DNA of 64,000 bases, taken from the NCBI GenBank assembly GCA_900074745.1, contig LT598467.1, positions 868,001 through 932,000 of the forward strand. Reading direction: 5' to 3'. The notes beneath the pieces are model-generated. The model worked only from the letters and a program-made list of their open reading frames with translations. It was not told the DNA's origin and searched no databases. Made by a program: the position numbers and the translations under genes. Source of the stretch: Lachancea mirantina. Taxonomy: Eukaryota; Ascomycota; Saccharomycetes; Saccharomycetales; Saccharomycetaceae. Of this stretch, positions 1 to 11,000 are shown piece by piece; positions within the stretch are counted from its first letter, which is position 1, and each line of letters opens with the position of its first letter.

Positions 1-1486
1 TCAAAGGCAAAGAGTTGAAGAAGCGAAGCGGAAGAAGGATGAAGAGCGGAGACGGAAGTTGGAAGAACAAAGACGAAAGGAAGAAGAACAACAACAGCAA
101 AAGAAATTGAAGGAAGAGCAGAAAAAACAGAAGGAGAGAGAAAGGAAAGAGAAAGAGGAATTAAAGAAACAAAAAGAGTATGAAGTAAAGAAAATGAAGG
201 AACAGAAAAGGGTCGAAGGACAGGCAAGACTTAAAGCCGTCTCTAAAGCTACCGATAGTGAGGAAGTTTTGGTGCAACGTACCGACTCACAGTCAAGCAC
301 GAGAAGATTAAGCACACCCCCTGAGGCCGTGCCTTATGGAATTTCTGATAGCGGTTTTATGGGCAACAACGAGCTCTTGAATATGATCAACGAAGCTGCT
401 TCCAAATCGGCGTCAACTTCTTCGTCACATCTCCAGACTCTGTTCCGCGATCAAAACCTTGCTCCTGATGCGCAGGCAGTATCCGCAGGTACTCCTTTGA
501 GCGTGGAGCCCTCTGGACTTTTCAGTGGCAATGGAACTGTGTTTTCCGCGGGCTCATTGGATTCGGCCACCAACGGCAGATCCGGTATATCCAATGGCTG
601 GAATAATGCTCCACCTTACTTCCGTACCTCTCCTGAAAACTTAACTGCCTCTGTGGACGTGTGCCCTTTGATGCCACCCGGCGTTGACGAACCTGTTTTC
701 GCGCGCTTTTCCGAGAGTAGAGGCTCGAAAGGCAATTTCAATGACGAGTTAAACAACTTGACACATTTCCTTTCGAGCGCAACGCTCTCAACAGAACCGC
801 TGGCGGGTCAGCCCTCAAACCAATTTTTGCCCACTAACGGCTTGTGGTCGGACAAAGGAGCGTCAAACTCTGCCACTGGTTTGGGCATGTTGCCAAACTC
901 TGCCTCCGCCTTGCCTCAGAGGCCGCGGCACAAGTCAATCTGGAATTCTAACGCATCTGAGAATCCACTTCCAAGAAGTTCTCCTTCAAATAAACCAAAC
1001 GCCGACGTCTGGGGCGCTTCAAGTTCTTTCCCAGACGTCATCTCCGACGCTCTCACTCGAGCCTATACATTTTTGCATCAGCAAATGGCGATAGACTTTG
1101 TACCTGTCGACAAGCTGTATCAAACTACTCTGCTTTACTTGTCTCCCAACACAGACTTCACCTATAATGCTTTCGTAGCCAAATTGATGACTATGCGGGC
1201 AACCTTACAATGTGACGTTTTGACGGATTCCGCTGGCTTAATTTCTCACTCGAGAATACTACAACCGGATTCCCAGCGTCCTTCCCGCGGTTATCAACCC
1301 ACGCCGTCGCCTTTTTCCCAGCCAATACCCCATTCTGAAGACGTAAGAGCCATCCCAAACGCTCTTTTCGAAGAATTATATTCTCCATCAGCCAGCGACA
1401 TCCACACGACGGTGAACGCGGGCTCCTCGCAATTCGACTATAACCAACCTTTTGCTCAACCTCGGACAAGCAACATCTGGCAATAA
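1..1486 (+). CDS. NST1: Nst1-like stress-response protein, 3' part
   Basis: The frame is open from base 2 of the window and stops with TAA at 1484-1486, so 494 residues of the C-terminal part are visible and the start lies upstream. The first 75 or so residues are an uninterrupted charged coiled coil rich in Lys, Glu, Gln and Arg. The rest is low-complexity, rich in Ser, Asn and Pro, and ends in SNIWQ. A charged coil followed by a disordered tail, with RHO2 and TOP2 next in order, fits NST1 (YNL091W), a negative regulator of salt tolerance that interacts with the splicing factor Msl1 in S. cerevisiae. The assignment rests on architecture and gene order; the tail itself is too variable to prove it. 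Confidence 0.8.
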   Translation, partial: QRQRVEEAKRKKDEERRRKLEEQRRKEEEQQQQKKLKEEQKKQKERERKEKEELKKQKEYEVKKMKEQKRVEGQARLKAVSKATDSEEVLVQRTDSQSSTRRLSTPPEAVPYGISDSGFMGNNELLNMINEAASKSASTSSSHLQTLFRDQNLAPDAQAVSAGTPLSVEPSGLFSGNGTVFSAGSLDSATNGRSGISNGWNNAPPYFRTSPENLTASVDVCPLMPPGVDEPVFARFSESRGSKGNFNDELNNLTHFLSSATLSTEPLAGQPSNQFLPTNGLWSDKGASNSATGLGMLPNSASALPQRPRHKSIWNSNASENPLPRSSPSNKPNADVWGASSSFPDVISDALTRAYTFLHQQMAIDFVPVDKLYQTTLLYLSPNTDFTYNAFVAKLMTMRATLQCDVLTDSAGLISHSRILQPDSQRPSRGYQPTPSPFSQPIPHSEDVRAIPNALFEELYSPSASDIHTTVNAGSSQFDYNQPFAQPRTSNIWQ

Positions 1487-1764
1487 GTAGGCCCATCGGT
1501 CTATTGCAAGCGATCTATTCTTGATTTCGTAACTTGAACCGTGCTCTATGTAGAAGATCATCGATTTTCGTACAACGTCATTGACATGGGTTATTATCGA
1601 ACATCTCATATATATAATTCCTGACTAAATACTAGTAAGGATAAGTCAACGGTTAGGGGTTCGAGCCACAATTGAGTGGAACTGTGACCTTTATTTTGGT
1701 TTCGCAACGTTTACTGACAACTTGGGCATTTTTTCACTGAATTTTCAGCGGCTGTTTTGGAGTT

Positions 1765-2328
1765 ATGTCCGAAAATATAGTGAGAAGGAAACTGGTGATA
1801 ATTGGAGATGGGGCATGTGGTAAAACGTCCCTTCTGTATGTGTTTACATTGGGCAAATTCCCGGAAGAATACCATCCGACTGTTTTCGAGAATTACGTGA
1901 CGGACTGTAGGGTGGATGGGATCAAAGTGGCGCTCGCCTTGTGGGATACTGCAGGACAAGAGGAATACGAACGATTACGGCCATTTTCGTATTCGAAGGC
2001 TAACATAATTCTGATTGGGTTTGCTATTGACGATCCAGACTCGCTTGCAAACGCTAGAAGCAAATGGACAGAAGAAGCACTTCGATATTGTCCTCATGCG
2101 CCTATAATTTTGGTTGGTTTGAAGAAAGATCTGCGAAAAACAGGGTCAGGGAAGCATATGGTGAGCGCCGCGGAAGCTGAGCAAGTGGCAAAAGCCATTG
2201 GAGCCAAGCGGTACGTAGAATGCAGTGCTTTGACCGGTGAGGGCGTCGACGACGTTTTCGAAGCCGCTACTCGAATCAGCCTTCTCGTAAATAAAGAGCC
2301 CGGTGGAAGTTGTTGCGTGATTACCTAG
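1765..2328 (+). CDS. RHO2: Rho2 family small GTPase
   Basis: This is a 187-residue Rho GTPase. The P-loop GDGACGKT lies at residues 14-21, switch II reads DTAGQE, the base-contact motif is GLKKDLR and the later motif is ECSAL. It ends CVIT, a CAAX box with a second Cys just before it, which predicts prenylation and perhaps palmitoylation at the plasma membrane. The ATG at 1765 begins the family homology. Rho2 acts in actin polarity, cell-wall integrity signalling and microtubule assembly in yeast. The order NST1-RHO2-TOP2 matches YNL091W-YNL090W-YNL088W. The Rho family is certain; choosing RHO2 over other Rho genes rests mainly on synteny. Confidence 0.93.
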   Translation: MSENIVRRKLVIIGDGACGKTSLLYVFTLGKFPEEYHPTVFENYVTDCRVDGIKVALALWDTAGQEEYERLRPFSYSKANIILIGFAIDDPDSLANARSKWTEEALRYCPHAPIILVGLKKDLRKTGSGKHMVSAAEAEQVAKAIGAKRYVECSALTGEGVDDVFEAATRISLLVNKEPGGSCCVIT

Positions 2329-3073
2329 ATGGTGCTTCATCTCGGCGACTAACCTCAGACTTTTTTGCCCCACCAAATTGCCTGAAACCAGCCGAGAGAC
2401 GATTCTCATCTTGTCATTACCACTCTCGTGACATTCGCAATTGATGTATGGTGATGGCCACCAGAATTTCCTGGGCAGATCTCTTCGGCCTTTGCTCGGA
2501 TCACAGTCACGCCGCATCCTCCTCATAGAAGTGACCCATTGCTACAGACGCCGCATATCTTTCGTTCCAAAAGCTTCCTGGTTTCTGCTAGACTAACGGG
2601 GCACTAAGCCATCCCAAAAGGAACGTCGCGGTTTGTTTTGCTTCTAAAAAGTACCCTTCCGGAAGCGGACGTTATCCACTTCGATGAACATAACTATATA
2701 ATAATTTTTTAAAGAAAGCACTGAATTTTTATGCTAGATCATACGCCCAAAGTTCCGAAGATATCGGATGGTTGATCAGTAGAACTCTTCCTAAGCGAGG
2801 ACAGCTTGCGCGCTCAATAGGTAAATCCAAAGATCACTGTTTCTCCAAAGGATGGGATTACATGATATTTTTTTTGAGTGAATGCCAACAATTCACAACA
2901 AAACATAAACTCAAAAGTAAGATAACAAACTCTAGAAACGCGGTTAATCAAAAAACAACAAGGACAGCTTGAATTATTTCGAAATGATACAAGCTAGATC
3001 CCTCCAAATCAGACAACTACAGTAGAAACAATCTATGAGAATTCGAGTAATAAATCGAAAAAAAAATGAAATT
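2329..3073. other. RHO2-TOP2 intergenic region
   Basis: Only short chance reading frames are visible here. The stretch serves as the RHO2 3' region and as the downstream side of tRNA-Asn, which is read leftward. I see no further gene. Confidence 0.5.
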
Positions 3074-3147
3074 CGACCTCGGTGAGGATTGAACTCACGA
3101 TCTTGCGATTAACAGTCGCACGCCTTAACCAGCTTGGCCACGAAGTC
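3074..3147 (-). tRNA. tRNA-Asn (GTT)
   Basis: The reverse strand folds as a 74-nt cloverleaf without an intron. The acceptor arm pairs GACTTCG with CGAGGTC and leaves a G discriminator. The anticodon loop is CTGTTAA, giving anticodon GTT. The A-box region (TGGCCAAG) and the T-arm (GAGTTCAATCCTC) are standard. It is nearly identical to the yeast tRNA-Asn sequence as I remember it. Confidence 0.97.
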
Positions 3148-3294
3148 GTTCAATTAAAAACCAATGTAGCTTGAGCTTGCTATAAGGAAAGGTTAAGCGC
3201 ACCTGCCATTTTTTGATATTCATGAAGTAAACAACGCGTTATTCAGTTTGGATGATCAACTCAAAATACGTGCGTTTGACTGGTGCTGTTGGTC

Positions 3295-6200
3295 ATGCAG
3301 GATGAAAGGAATGCCTCTGAGAGGTATCAAAAGATATCTCAGCTGGAGCATATCCTCAAAAGGCCAGATACTTATATTGGGTCCGTGGAGATCCAGGATC
3401 AGCACCAATGGGTTCATGATGAGACAACAGACCGAATGGAAGAACGAGAAGTTCATATAGTGCCGGGACTATTCAAGATTTTTGATGAGATCTTGGTGAA
3501 TGCTGCTGATAACAAAGTGCGGGATCCCAGCATGAAGAAAATCGAGGTCACGATCCAACCAGAAGAGAATTTGATCGAGGTGAAAAACGACGGTAAAGGA
3601 ATTCCTATCGAAATACATGAAAAAGAGAAGATCTACATTCCGGAACTCATTTTCGGACATTTGCTAACTTCTTCAAACTACGATGATGACGAAAAGAAAG
3701 TGACAGGGGGTAGAAATGGTTATGGCGCCAAGCTTTGCAATATTTTTTCCAAAGAGTTTGTTCTCGAGACTGCAGACACAACGACTGGACAACGCTACGT
3801 TCAACGGTGGGAAAACAACATGAGCGTATGTCATGCGCCTAAGATCACGTCCTATAAGAAGGGACCCTCTTTCACGAAAGTTTCCTTCATGCCGGATCTT
3901 GCTCGGTTCGGCATGGAAAAATTGGATGAAGACGCAGTTGCTGTTATGCGGCGCAGAGTCTATGATATCAACGGTGCTGTTCGTGATATCAGCGTTTTTT
4001 TGAATGGTAAAAGTTTGAGAATCAGAACGTTCAAAAATTACGTTGAGCTTTTCGTCAACTCCTTGGAAAAGAAACGGATTGCTGAGGAAGGAGGTGACAC
4101 AGAATCTGTAAAGACTCCACCGATAGTGTATGAAAAGTTTAATGATCGATGGGAAGTTGCGTTTGCTGTCTCCGATATCTCCTTTCGTCAAATTTCGTTC
4201 GTCAATTCAATTGCTACCACCACTGGCGGGACTCATGTTTCCTACGTGACAGATCAAATCATAAAGAAAATCATTGAGGATCTCAAGAGGGGGAAGCGAA
4301 AGAAGATGGTGAAACCATTTCAAATCAAAAACAATATGTTTATCTTTGTCAACTGTCAGGTCGAGAATCCTGCTTTTACATCTCAAACTAAAGAGCAGCT
4401 CACGACTCGGGTACGTGATTTTGGTTCTAAATGCGATATAAAAGATGAATTTGTGCGGAAAATCATGAAAACGGACAGATTTCTGGATAAAATTTTAGAA
4501 ATTGCAGATCAAAACGAGGACAAGGCCTTTCAAAAGACCGATGGGAGCAGAAAATCCAGAATCACTGACTACCCTGCACTGGAAGATGCAAACATGGCTG
4601 GAACTAAAAACGGTCATAAGTGCACCCTCGTATTGACAGAGGGGTTGTCAGCCCTGTCGTTAGCGGTTGCAGGACTTGCGGTTGTCGGGCGGGATTATTA
4701 TGGATGTTATCCATTAAGAGGTAAAATGTTAAACGTTCGTGAAGCAAGTTCTGAGCAAGTTACGAAAAACGCCGAAATTCAAGCTATCAAGAAAATTGTG
4801 GGATTACAGCATAAAAAAAAATATGAAGACACGAAAAGTTTGCGATATGGTCATATCATGATCATGACAGATCAAGATCATGATGGATCTCATATCAAGG
4901 GCCTGATTATCAATTTCCTGGAGACCTCATTCCCTGGGTTGCTTGATATCCCAGGTTTTCTGGTTGAATTCATTACACCTATTGTTAAAGTGACTATTAC
5001 TAGGCCGAGAAAGCAGGTTATTTCGTTTTACAATATGCCCGATTATGAAAAGTGGAGAGACGAAGAAAGCCATAAATTTTCTTGGAAGCAAAAATATTAC
5101 AAAGGTTTAGGAACTTCGTCTTTACAAGAAGCAAGAGAATATTTCTCTGATCTTGACCAACATTTGAAAGAGTTTCATACTCTTATGGGTGATGACTCAA
5201 AGTTGATCGAGCTTGCATTCTCAAAAAAGAAGGCTGATGACAGAAAAGAGTGGCTGAGACAGTACGAACCTGGAGATGTTTTGGATCCCAAATTGACCGA
5301 GATTCCGATTAGTGACTTCATCAATAAGGAATTAATCCTCTTTTCTTTGGCGGACAATATACGCTCTATTCCCTCTGTCATGGACGGATTCAAACCCGGT
5401 CAGCGTAAAGTACTTTACAGTTGTTTTAAAAGAAATCTTCGATCAGAAATTAAAGTTGCTCAGCTCATTGGTTACATTTCAGAACATACGAACTACCATC
5501 ACGGTGAACCCTCCTTAGCTCAAACCATCGTTGGGATGGCTCAAGATTTCGTGGGCTCTAACAATATTTATTTGTTGAAACCTAATGGTGCTTTCGGTAC
5601 AAGAGCAGCGGGTGGTAAAGATTCGGCCGCGACCAGATATATTTTCACCGAGCTCAATAAACTAACTCCGCAGATCTTCAATCCACTTGATAGTCCCTTA
5701 CTCAACAACCTTGAAGAGGACGACAAAATCCTCGAACCGGAATGGTACGTTCCCGTAATTCCAATGATCTTGGTGAACGGAGCAGAAGGTATAGGGACGG
5801 GCTGGAGCACAAACATTCCGCCTTTCAATCCTTCGGATTTAGTCAAAAACATAAGAAGACTTCTGGCTGATGAAGAGATGGAGGACATGGTCCCATGGTT
5901 CCGCGGCTGGGGTGGAAGTCTGGAAAAGATTGATGCACAGAGGTACAGAATGTACGGAAGAATTGAACAAGTAGGAGAGAATATGGTAGAAATCACAGAA
6001 ATGCCGGCCAAAACGTGGACGGCAACCATAAAAGAGCTTCTCTTGTTGGGTTTTGGCGGTAATGAAAAAGTAAAGCCTTGGATTACCGATATGCAGGAGA
6101 ATCATGGAACAGGCATCAAGTTCACAGTGACGCTTCGACCAGAAGAAATGGAAAGAACGCGGAAAATAGGATTTTACGAAAGATTTAAATTAGTTTCCAC

Positions 6201-7545
6201 AATCAATATGGGAAACATGGTCGCATTTGATCCTAGTGGGCGTATTAAGAAATATGAAAACGTTAAAGAGATTATGTGGGACTTCTATTTCGTTCGTCTA
6301 GAGTACTATCAAAGGCGTAAAGATTACTTGACAGAAAAGCTCCAATGGATTGTAGAGAAGCTCTCACAACAGGTGAGATTCATCAAGATGATAATTGAAG
6401 GAAAGTTGATTGTCAGCAATAAAGCTCAGAAAATTCTATTGAAGGAATTGGAGACTTTAGGATTTCCAAGAATCAATAAGGATGGCAAACCACACTACGG
6501 CGAAATAGATGCTCAGTCGAAAGAAGTTCAGGAAAACGTGCCAGACAAGGATAGTGATACCGAAGATCAGGATGACCTCGATACCGTCAATGGCCCAGAA
6601 GAAAAATATGGTTCTTTTGATTACTTGCTTGGGATGAAAATCTGGTCGTTGACTAGAGAGAAATACGAGAGACTTTTGAAACAGAAGCAAGAAAAGGAGG
6701 TTGAACTCGAAGAGCTGCTAAAACTAACCGCCAAAGATTTGTGGAACAAAGACCTCGACGCTTTCGAAGAATCTTATGGAGTCTTCATGGCTTATGACGA
6801 AGCGATCCGGAACAACATAGTTCCAGATGCCGCTTCAAAACAAAAGGGGAAGAGGAAACGGAAATCCGCTAAGGATGATGATTACAATCCTGCAGAGAAG
6901 AAGCGCAAGACAAAGGTGGCACCTGCCAAGATTAAGATAGAAGAGCCCGCTTTTGAACGAACTCTCATCGAACAAAAAATCATTGAGAAGCAGAAGAGAA
7001 CTCCAAAGATAAAAGATGAGAATCAGCAGACGCTAGATGGCATTTTGACGAAGGGTAGTAAACCTCAGCGGAAGAAAACGACTAACGTAAATGAGAGCTC
7101 AGAGACACCATCTTTACCCGAGGAAAATGCTGAGCTTACAACAGATGTGACATCTAACGACAGTGTGCCTGACGATGAGATGAGCGTTTTTTCGAACAAG
7201 TTCAAGCAGGCCAGTGCACTGTTCGATAATCTTGAACCTGGGTCTTCGAAATCTACCCCAGGTTTGCCAGAGGATGCTGGGAAAGACGTAAATTTTACGC
7301 CCAAGCCAGAAAGAGCAACGGGAAACAAATCGAGAACCCACAAGGTGAAAAAAGAGAGCCCAGAATCAGATGGATGTGACTCGGAGTCGGACGGAACTAC
7401 TGTTAATGCTCCCAGGCGTCGCGCTACGCCAAGAGCGAGACCAGCGCGTTCTTACCAAGAAAATATCAATTTTTCGGATTCATTTGTCGCCGACGAGGGT
7501 GAGTCCGAAAATGACTCCGATGGGTCATTTCAATTGCAAGACTAA
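3295..7545 (+). CDS. TOP2: DNA topoisomerase II
   Basis: This is a 1,416-residue type IIA topoisomerase, which passes one DNA duplex through another and separates chromosomes at mitosis. The first ATG is at 3295; upstream in-frame codons are GTG, CTG and TTG. Numbering from that Met is gap-free against S. cerevisiae Top2. The GHKL ATPase domain comes first (NDGKGIP, GRNGYGAKL) with the QTKEQL K-loop, followed by the TOPRIM domain with E449, D526, D528 and D530 (MTDQDHDG), the catalytic R781-Y782, and a charged C-terminal tail with basic nuclear-localisation clusters. One residue is out of place: the near-invariant EGDSA motif reads EGLSA, with Leu codon TTG at 4645-4647 (residue 451). The frame is otherwise intact and looks expressed. 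Confidence 0.98.
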   Translation: MQDERNASERYQKISQLEHILKRPDTYIGSVEIQDQHQWVHDETTDRMEEREVHIVPGLFKIFDEILVNAADNKVRDPSMKKIEVTIQPEENLIEVKNDGKGIPIEIHEKEKIYIPELIFGHLLTSSNYDDDEKKVTGGRNGYGAKLCNIFSKEFVLETADTTTGQRYVQRWENNMSVCHAPKITSYKKGPSFTKVSFMPDLARFGMEKLDEDAVAVMRRRVYDINGAVRDISVFLNGKSLRIRTFKNYVELFVNSLEKKRIAEEGGDTESVKTPPIVYEKFNDRWEVAFAVSDISFRQISFVNSIATTTGGTHVSYVTDQIIKKIIEDLKRGKRKKMVKPFQIKNNMFIFVNCQVENPAFTSQTKEQLTTRVRDFGSKCDIKDEFVRKIMKTDRFLDKILEIADQNEDKAFQKTDGSRKSRITDYPALEDANMAGTKNGHKCTLVLTEGLSALSLAVAGLAVVGRDYYGCYPLRGKMLNVREASSEQVTKNAEIQAIKKIVGLQHKKKYEDTKSLRYGHIMIMTDQDHDGSHIKGLIINFLETSFPGLLDIPGFLVEFITPIVKVTITRPRKQVISFYNMPDYEKWRDEESHKFSWKQKYYKGLGTSSLQEAREYFSDLDQHLKEFHTLMGDDSKLIELAFSKKKADDRKEWLRQYEPGDVLDPKLTEIPISDFINKELILFSLADNIRSIPSVMDGFKPGQRKVLYSCFKRNLRSEIKVAQLIGYISEHTNYHHGEPSLAQTIVGMAQDFVGSNNIYLLKPNGAFGTRAAGGKDSAATRYIFTELNKLTPQIFNPLDSPLLNNLEEDDKILEPEWYVPVIPMILVNGAEGIGTGWSTNIPPFNPSDLVKNIRRLLADEEMEDMVPWFRGWGGSLEKIDAQRYRMYGRIEQVGENMVEITEMPAKTWTATIKELLLLGFGGNEKVKPWITDMQENHGTGIKFTVTLRPEEMERTRKIGFYERFKLVSTINMGNMVAFDPSGRIKKYENVKEIMWDFYFVRLEYYQRRKDYLTEKLQWIVEKLSQQVRFIKMIIEGKLIVSNKAQKILLKELETLGFPRINKDGKPHYGEIDAQSKEVQENVPDKDSDTEDQDDLDTVNGPEEKYGSFDYLLGMKIWSLTREKYERLLKQKQEKEVELEELLKLTAKDLWNKDLDAFEESYGVFMAYDEAIRNNIVPDAASKQKGKRKRKSAKDDDYNPAEKKRKTKVAPAKIKIEEPAFERTLIEQKIIEKQKRTPKIKDENQQTLDGILTKGSKPQRKKTTNVNESSETPSLPEENAELTTDVTSNDSVPDDEMSVFSNKFKQASALFDNLEPGSSKSTPGLPEDAGKDVNFTPKPERATGNKSRTHKVKKESPESDGCDSESDGTTVNAPRRRATPRARPARSYQENINFSDSFVADEGESENDSDGSFQLQD

Positions 7546-8025
7546 GTATAAGAAGCATGTCAGATCCAATTGAAGTGTATTTGATTTAATTGGAAGCGAT
7601 TTTTTTTGCGATGTTCGGGCAGAATTTGGCTTATTTCTGCATCCAAGCCCAGAAACATACAAAAGTATTCTGATGCAGCTCCAGAAAAGCGCAAAATTGC
7701 ATACTATCTAGCTCAATCTTCGATTAATCTATCCATTGGTGTAGCTCATCTCATTTTCGCTTTACTTGCTTCACTTTGCTGTTTTCAATAAGTTCTATAC
7801 ATTTCATACGTTCTATCAAAATTCTTTGCATGATGATTTTTGAAAAAGAAGGTACCGTTAATTTTTCAATTCATCGAAACTCCCCTTACCTTTTGAAAAA
7901 TCCACGAATAAGGTGAGCGATTAAAGGGCCCTTTTCCAAATTGGTAACGCGTATACTGGCGGAGAATTAGTCATTGCTTTGATATTCAAAAAGTTTCCAG
8001 CGTTAACTGCGATTTTTTTTGTACA
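7546..8025. other. TOP2-TCB2 intergenic region
   Basis: This AT-rich tandem spacer of 480 bases holds the TOP2 3' region and the TCB2 promoter. The only frame near 60 codons (from 7606) has no recognisable content. Nothing else is supported. Confidence 0.5.
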
Positions 8026-11000
8026 ATGGCGACAACAGGGTCCGAAATAGTGGTACCAACGGACAGGGATCAAGTCGCAGAATTTGGCGATATAGACCGT
8101 CTGGCACCTCCAAAAGTTGATGAAAAGAAAGCTAGTAACGATGTGTCGAAGGAGCACGTCAAAAACTTGGATGCAGCGAGTGTAGAAAGACCTGTGGTGG
8201 ACGCATCGTATGTGGGTTGGAAGCAAATTGGTCGGTGGGAAGAAAAAGACGAACTTACCCTTGAGGACGAACTGCTGGATGTAAACAGCGAAACGTTTTT
8301 GGACCAACTAATTCCAGACAAACTCTATGGAGACTGGTATCATGCCGTTGCTGTGTTTTTCACGGGTGGGTTTCTTTCGTTTTTGATGGGAAAACTAGGG
8401 TTTTCCTTGGGACCTGTTTTCTTTATTGTCCTTTCGATGTCACTGCTGTACAGAACTTCGATCCGAAAGTACAGAAGTTCTATTCGAGACCTGGTTCAGA
8501 AGGAGTTCACTGTTCAAAAGGTGGAGGATGATTACGAGTCTATGGAGTGGTTGAACAGCTTCTTGGACAAATATTGGCCCATTTTGGAGCCTGAAGTATC
8601 CCAAATGGTCGTGGAACAGGTTAACCTGGTTCTAGCGACAAACACGTCCATTCCAGCGTTTATTAAAGCCTTATGGATTGACCAACTCACTTTAGGAATC
8701 AAGCCACCTCGAATTGATCTTGTAAAAACTTACCAGAACACCGATACGGACGTTGTGGTCATGGATTGGGGGCTTTCTTTCACCCCCCATGACCTATCTG
8801 ACATGAACGATAAGCAGTTAAAGAATTACGTGAATCAGAAAATAGTTGTCAAGGCAAAGGCATTTGGTTTACCACTTTCTGTCTGCGTGTCAGATGTGGC
8901 CTTTCAAGCTTTGGTGAGAGTGCGTTTCAAGCTGATGACTCCATTCCCACATATTGAAACCGTCAACGTGCAACTTTTGGAAGTGCCCAACATTGATTTT
9001 GTGGCGAAATTGCTTGGAGAATCGATTTTCAACTGGGAAGTCATGAATTTTCCTGGCCTTTTACCTTTGATCAAAGAATTGGCGAAGAAATACATGGCTC
9101 CAACTCTCATGCCTCCCTTTTCCCTGCAATTGAATATACCACAGCTTCTTTCCGGTTCTGCCGTATCCATCGGGGTTTTAGAAGTCACTGTGAAAAACGC
9201 TGTTGATCTGAAAAGAGCTAGAAATATTATTAACAAATCAATTGACCCATACTTGTCGTTCGAATTGAACGGTAAATCGGTGGGCACGACCAAAACGGTT
9301 AGAGATTCTCTCAATCCTGTTTGGGATGAGACCATGTACCTTTTGCTCGATTCCTTTACTGAACCACTTTCCATTGTCGTTTACGACAAACGTGAGAAGA
9401 TAAAGGACAAAGCCCTCGGACGTATCGAGTACAACTTGAGTACGCTTCATGACAAAAAGGTGCAGAAAGACTTGAAAGTTGATTTCTTGAGAAATTCAAA
9501 GCCTGTCGGATCTTTAAGTTTTGATTTGAAGTTTCATCCGACGTTAGAACCTCGTCAGCTCCCTGACGGTACTAGAGAAGATCCACCTGAATTAAACGTT
9601 GGTATTGCAAAGATTATTATTGAAGAGGCGAAAGAGCTTGATGAGCCTGATGTCAAGGTTGCTGCTTTTGTTGAATTGTACTTCAATGCCAAATTGGTCT
9701 TGAAGACAAACATTGCTAAGGGTACGGATACCCCAGCGTGGAATGAATTCTACGAAGCCGTCATTACAGATCGTCGGAGGACTCGTACAAAGATTGTTGT
9801 CAAAGATCCCAAGGGTAAGATTATTGGGCATAGTGTACAAACTCTGAATGATCTGAGAGATAGGAGTGAAGTGAACAAAAACTGGATTCCCTTGATTGGC
9901 AATAATGGTCAAATCAAGATCACAACGTTTTGGAAACCTGTTCCATTAGATGTGAGTGCAAATGCGATCGCATACACCCCTCCTATTGGTGTTGTTAGGC
10001 TTTTGATCAACAAAGCTGACGGTCTCAAGAATCTCGAAAAGTTCGGAAAAATTGATCCTTACGCAAGGGTATTGGTTAATGGAATAGTGAAAGGAAGGAC
10101 GGACGCCAAGGAGTCTACAGTAAACCCAATATGGAATGAAGCTATTTACGTCAGTGTCAGTTCCCCAAATCAGCGTATCACTATTGAGTGCATGGATGTT
10201 GAAACCGTCGGCACTGATAGATCTCTAGGCAAATTCGATGTCAACATTTCGGACATGTTCCAAAAGGGAAATGACGACAAATACATCGAAAATATTGTCG
10301 AGGACCCCAAGGTTGGGCGCTTGGTTCGCAACAAGGGTGCAAAAGGTTCAGTGACATATTACGTCGCTTTTTACCCTACTGTTCCCATTTTGAGCCTAGA
10401 AGATATTCAGGAAGTGGACGAGATCAAGGAGAGAAAGAGAAAACTCCAAGAAAAGGAATCCGAGGTGGATGAGAAGACTTTATCTAAGCCCGCCAAGGAA
10501 GCTATGAAACAGGAGAAATTCGAGATCGCAGAGCTCGAAGATCTATTCAGTAACAAGATGAAGCTTGACCTCGATGAACTTTTGCAATACAACAGCGGAG
10601 CTTTGGCGTTCTCTATTTTGGGCGGCGAATTACCCCAAGGCGGATGCCATGTTCAAGCGTTTTTCGACTCTGGTGGGTACGCAAGATTCGTGACTCAGAA
10701 GTACTCAGGGAGAACGTTAAGTCCGGGAGCCACTGGCGATGAGACGATCAAAGAACTAGAGTGGTCCATTACCACTTTTAGAGTCACAAAACACAAGGAT
10801 GCCAACAAGGCTGATGATTGTCTTGCAGAGGTCACGATTCCTACGATTGAGCTGGTTCGGAACTGTTACTATAAGCCGTCCATTTTGAATTTGACGGGAA
10901 GTGCGAGCGCCAAACTCATGTTGCAAGTATCGTGGTTCCCACTTGCGGTTAGCGAGCTTCCTCAGGCGGATTTGATTACCAATTCAGGCGATTTGACCAT

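Noticed and set aside
1656-1667. GGGGTTCGAGCC, resembling a tRNA B box upstream of RHO2
   Set aside because: No A box, no acceptor stem and no anticodon arm at the right distances, so not a tRNA.
1690-1764. Possible 5' UTR intron before RHO2 (TACTGAC and a T-rich TTTTCAG)
   Set aside because: No GTATGT-type 5' site could be found upstream, so it is not supported.
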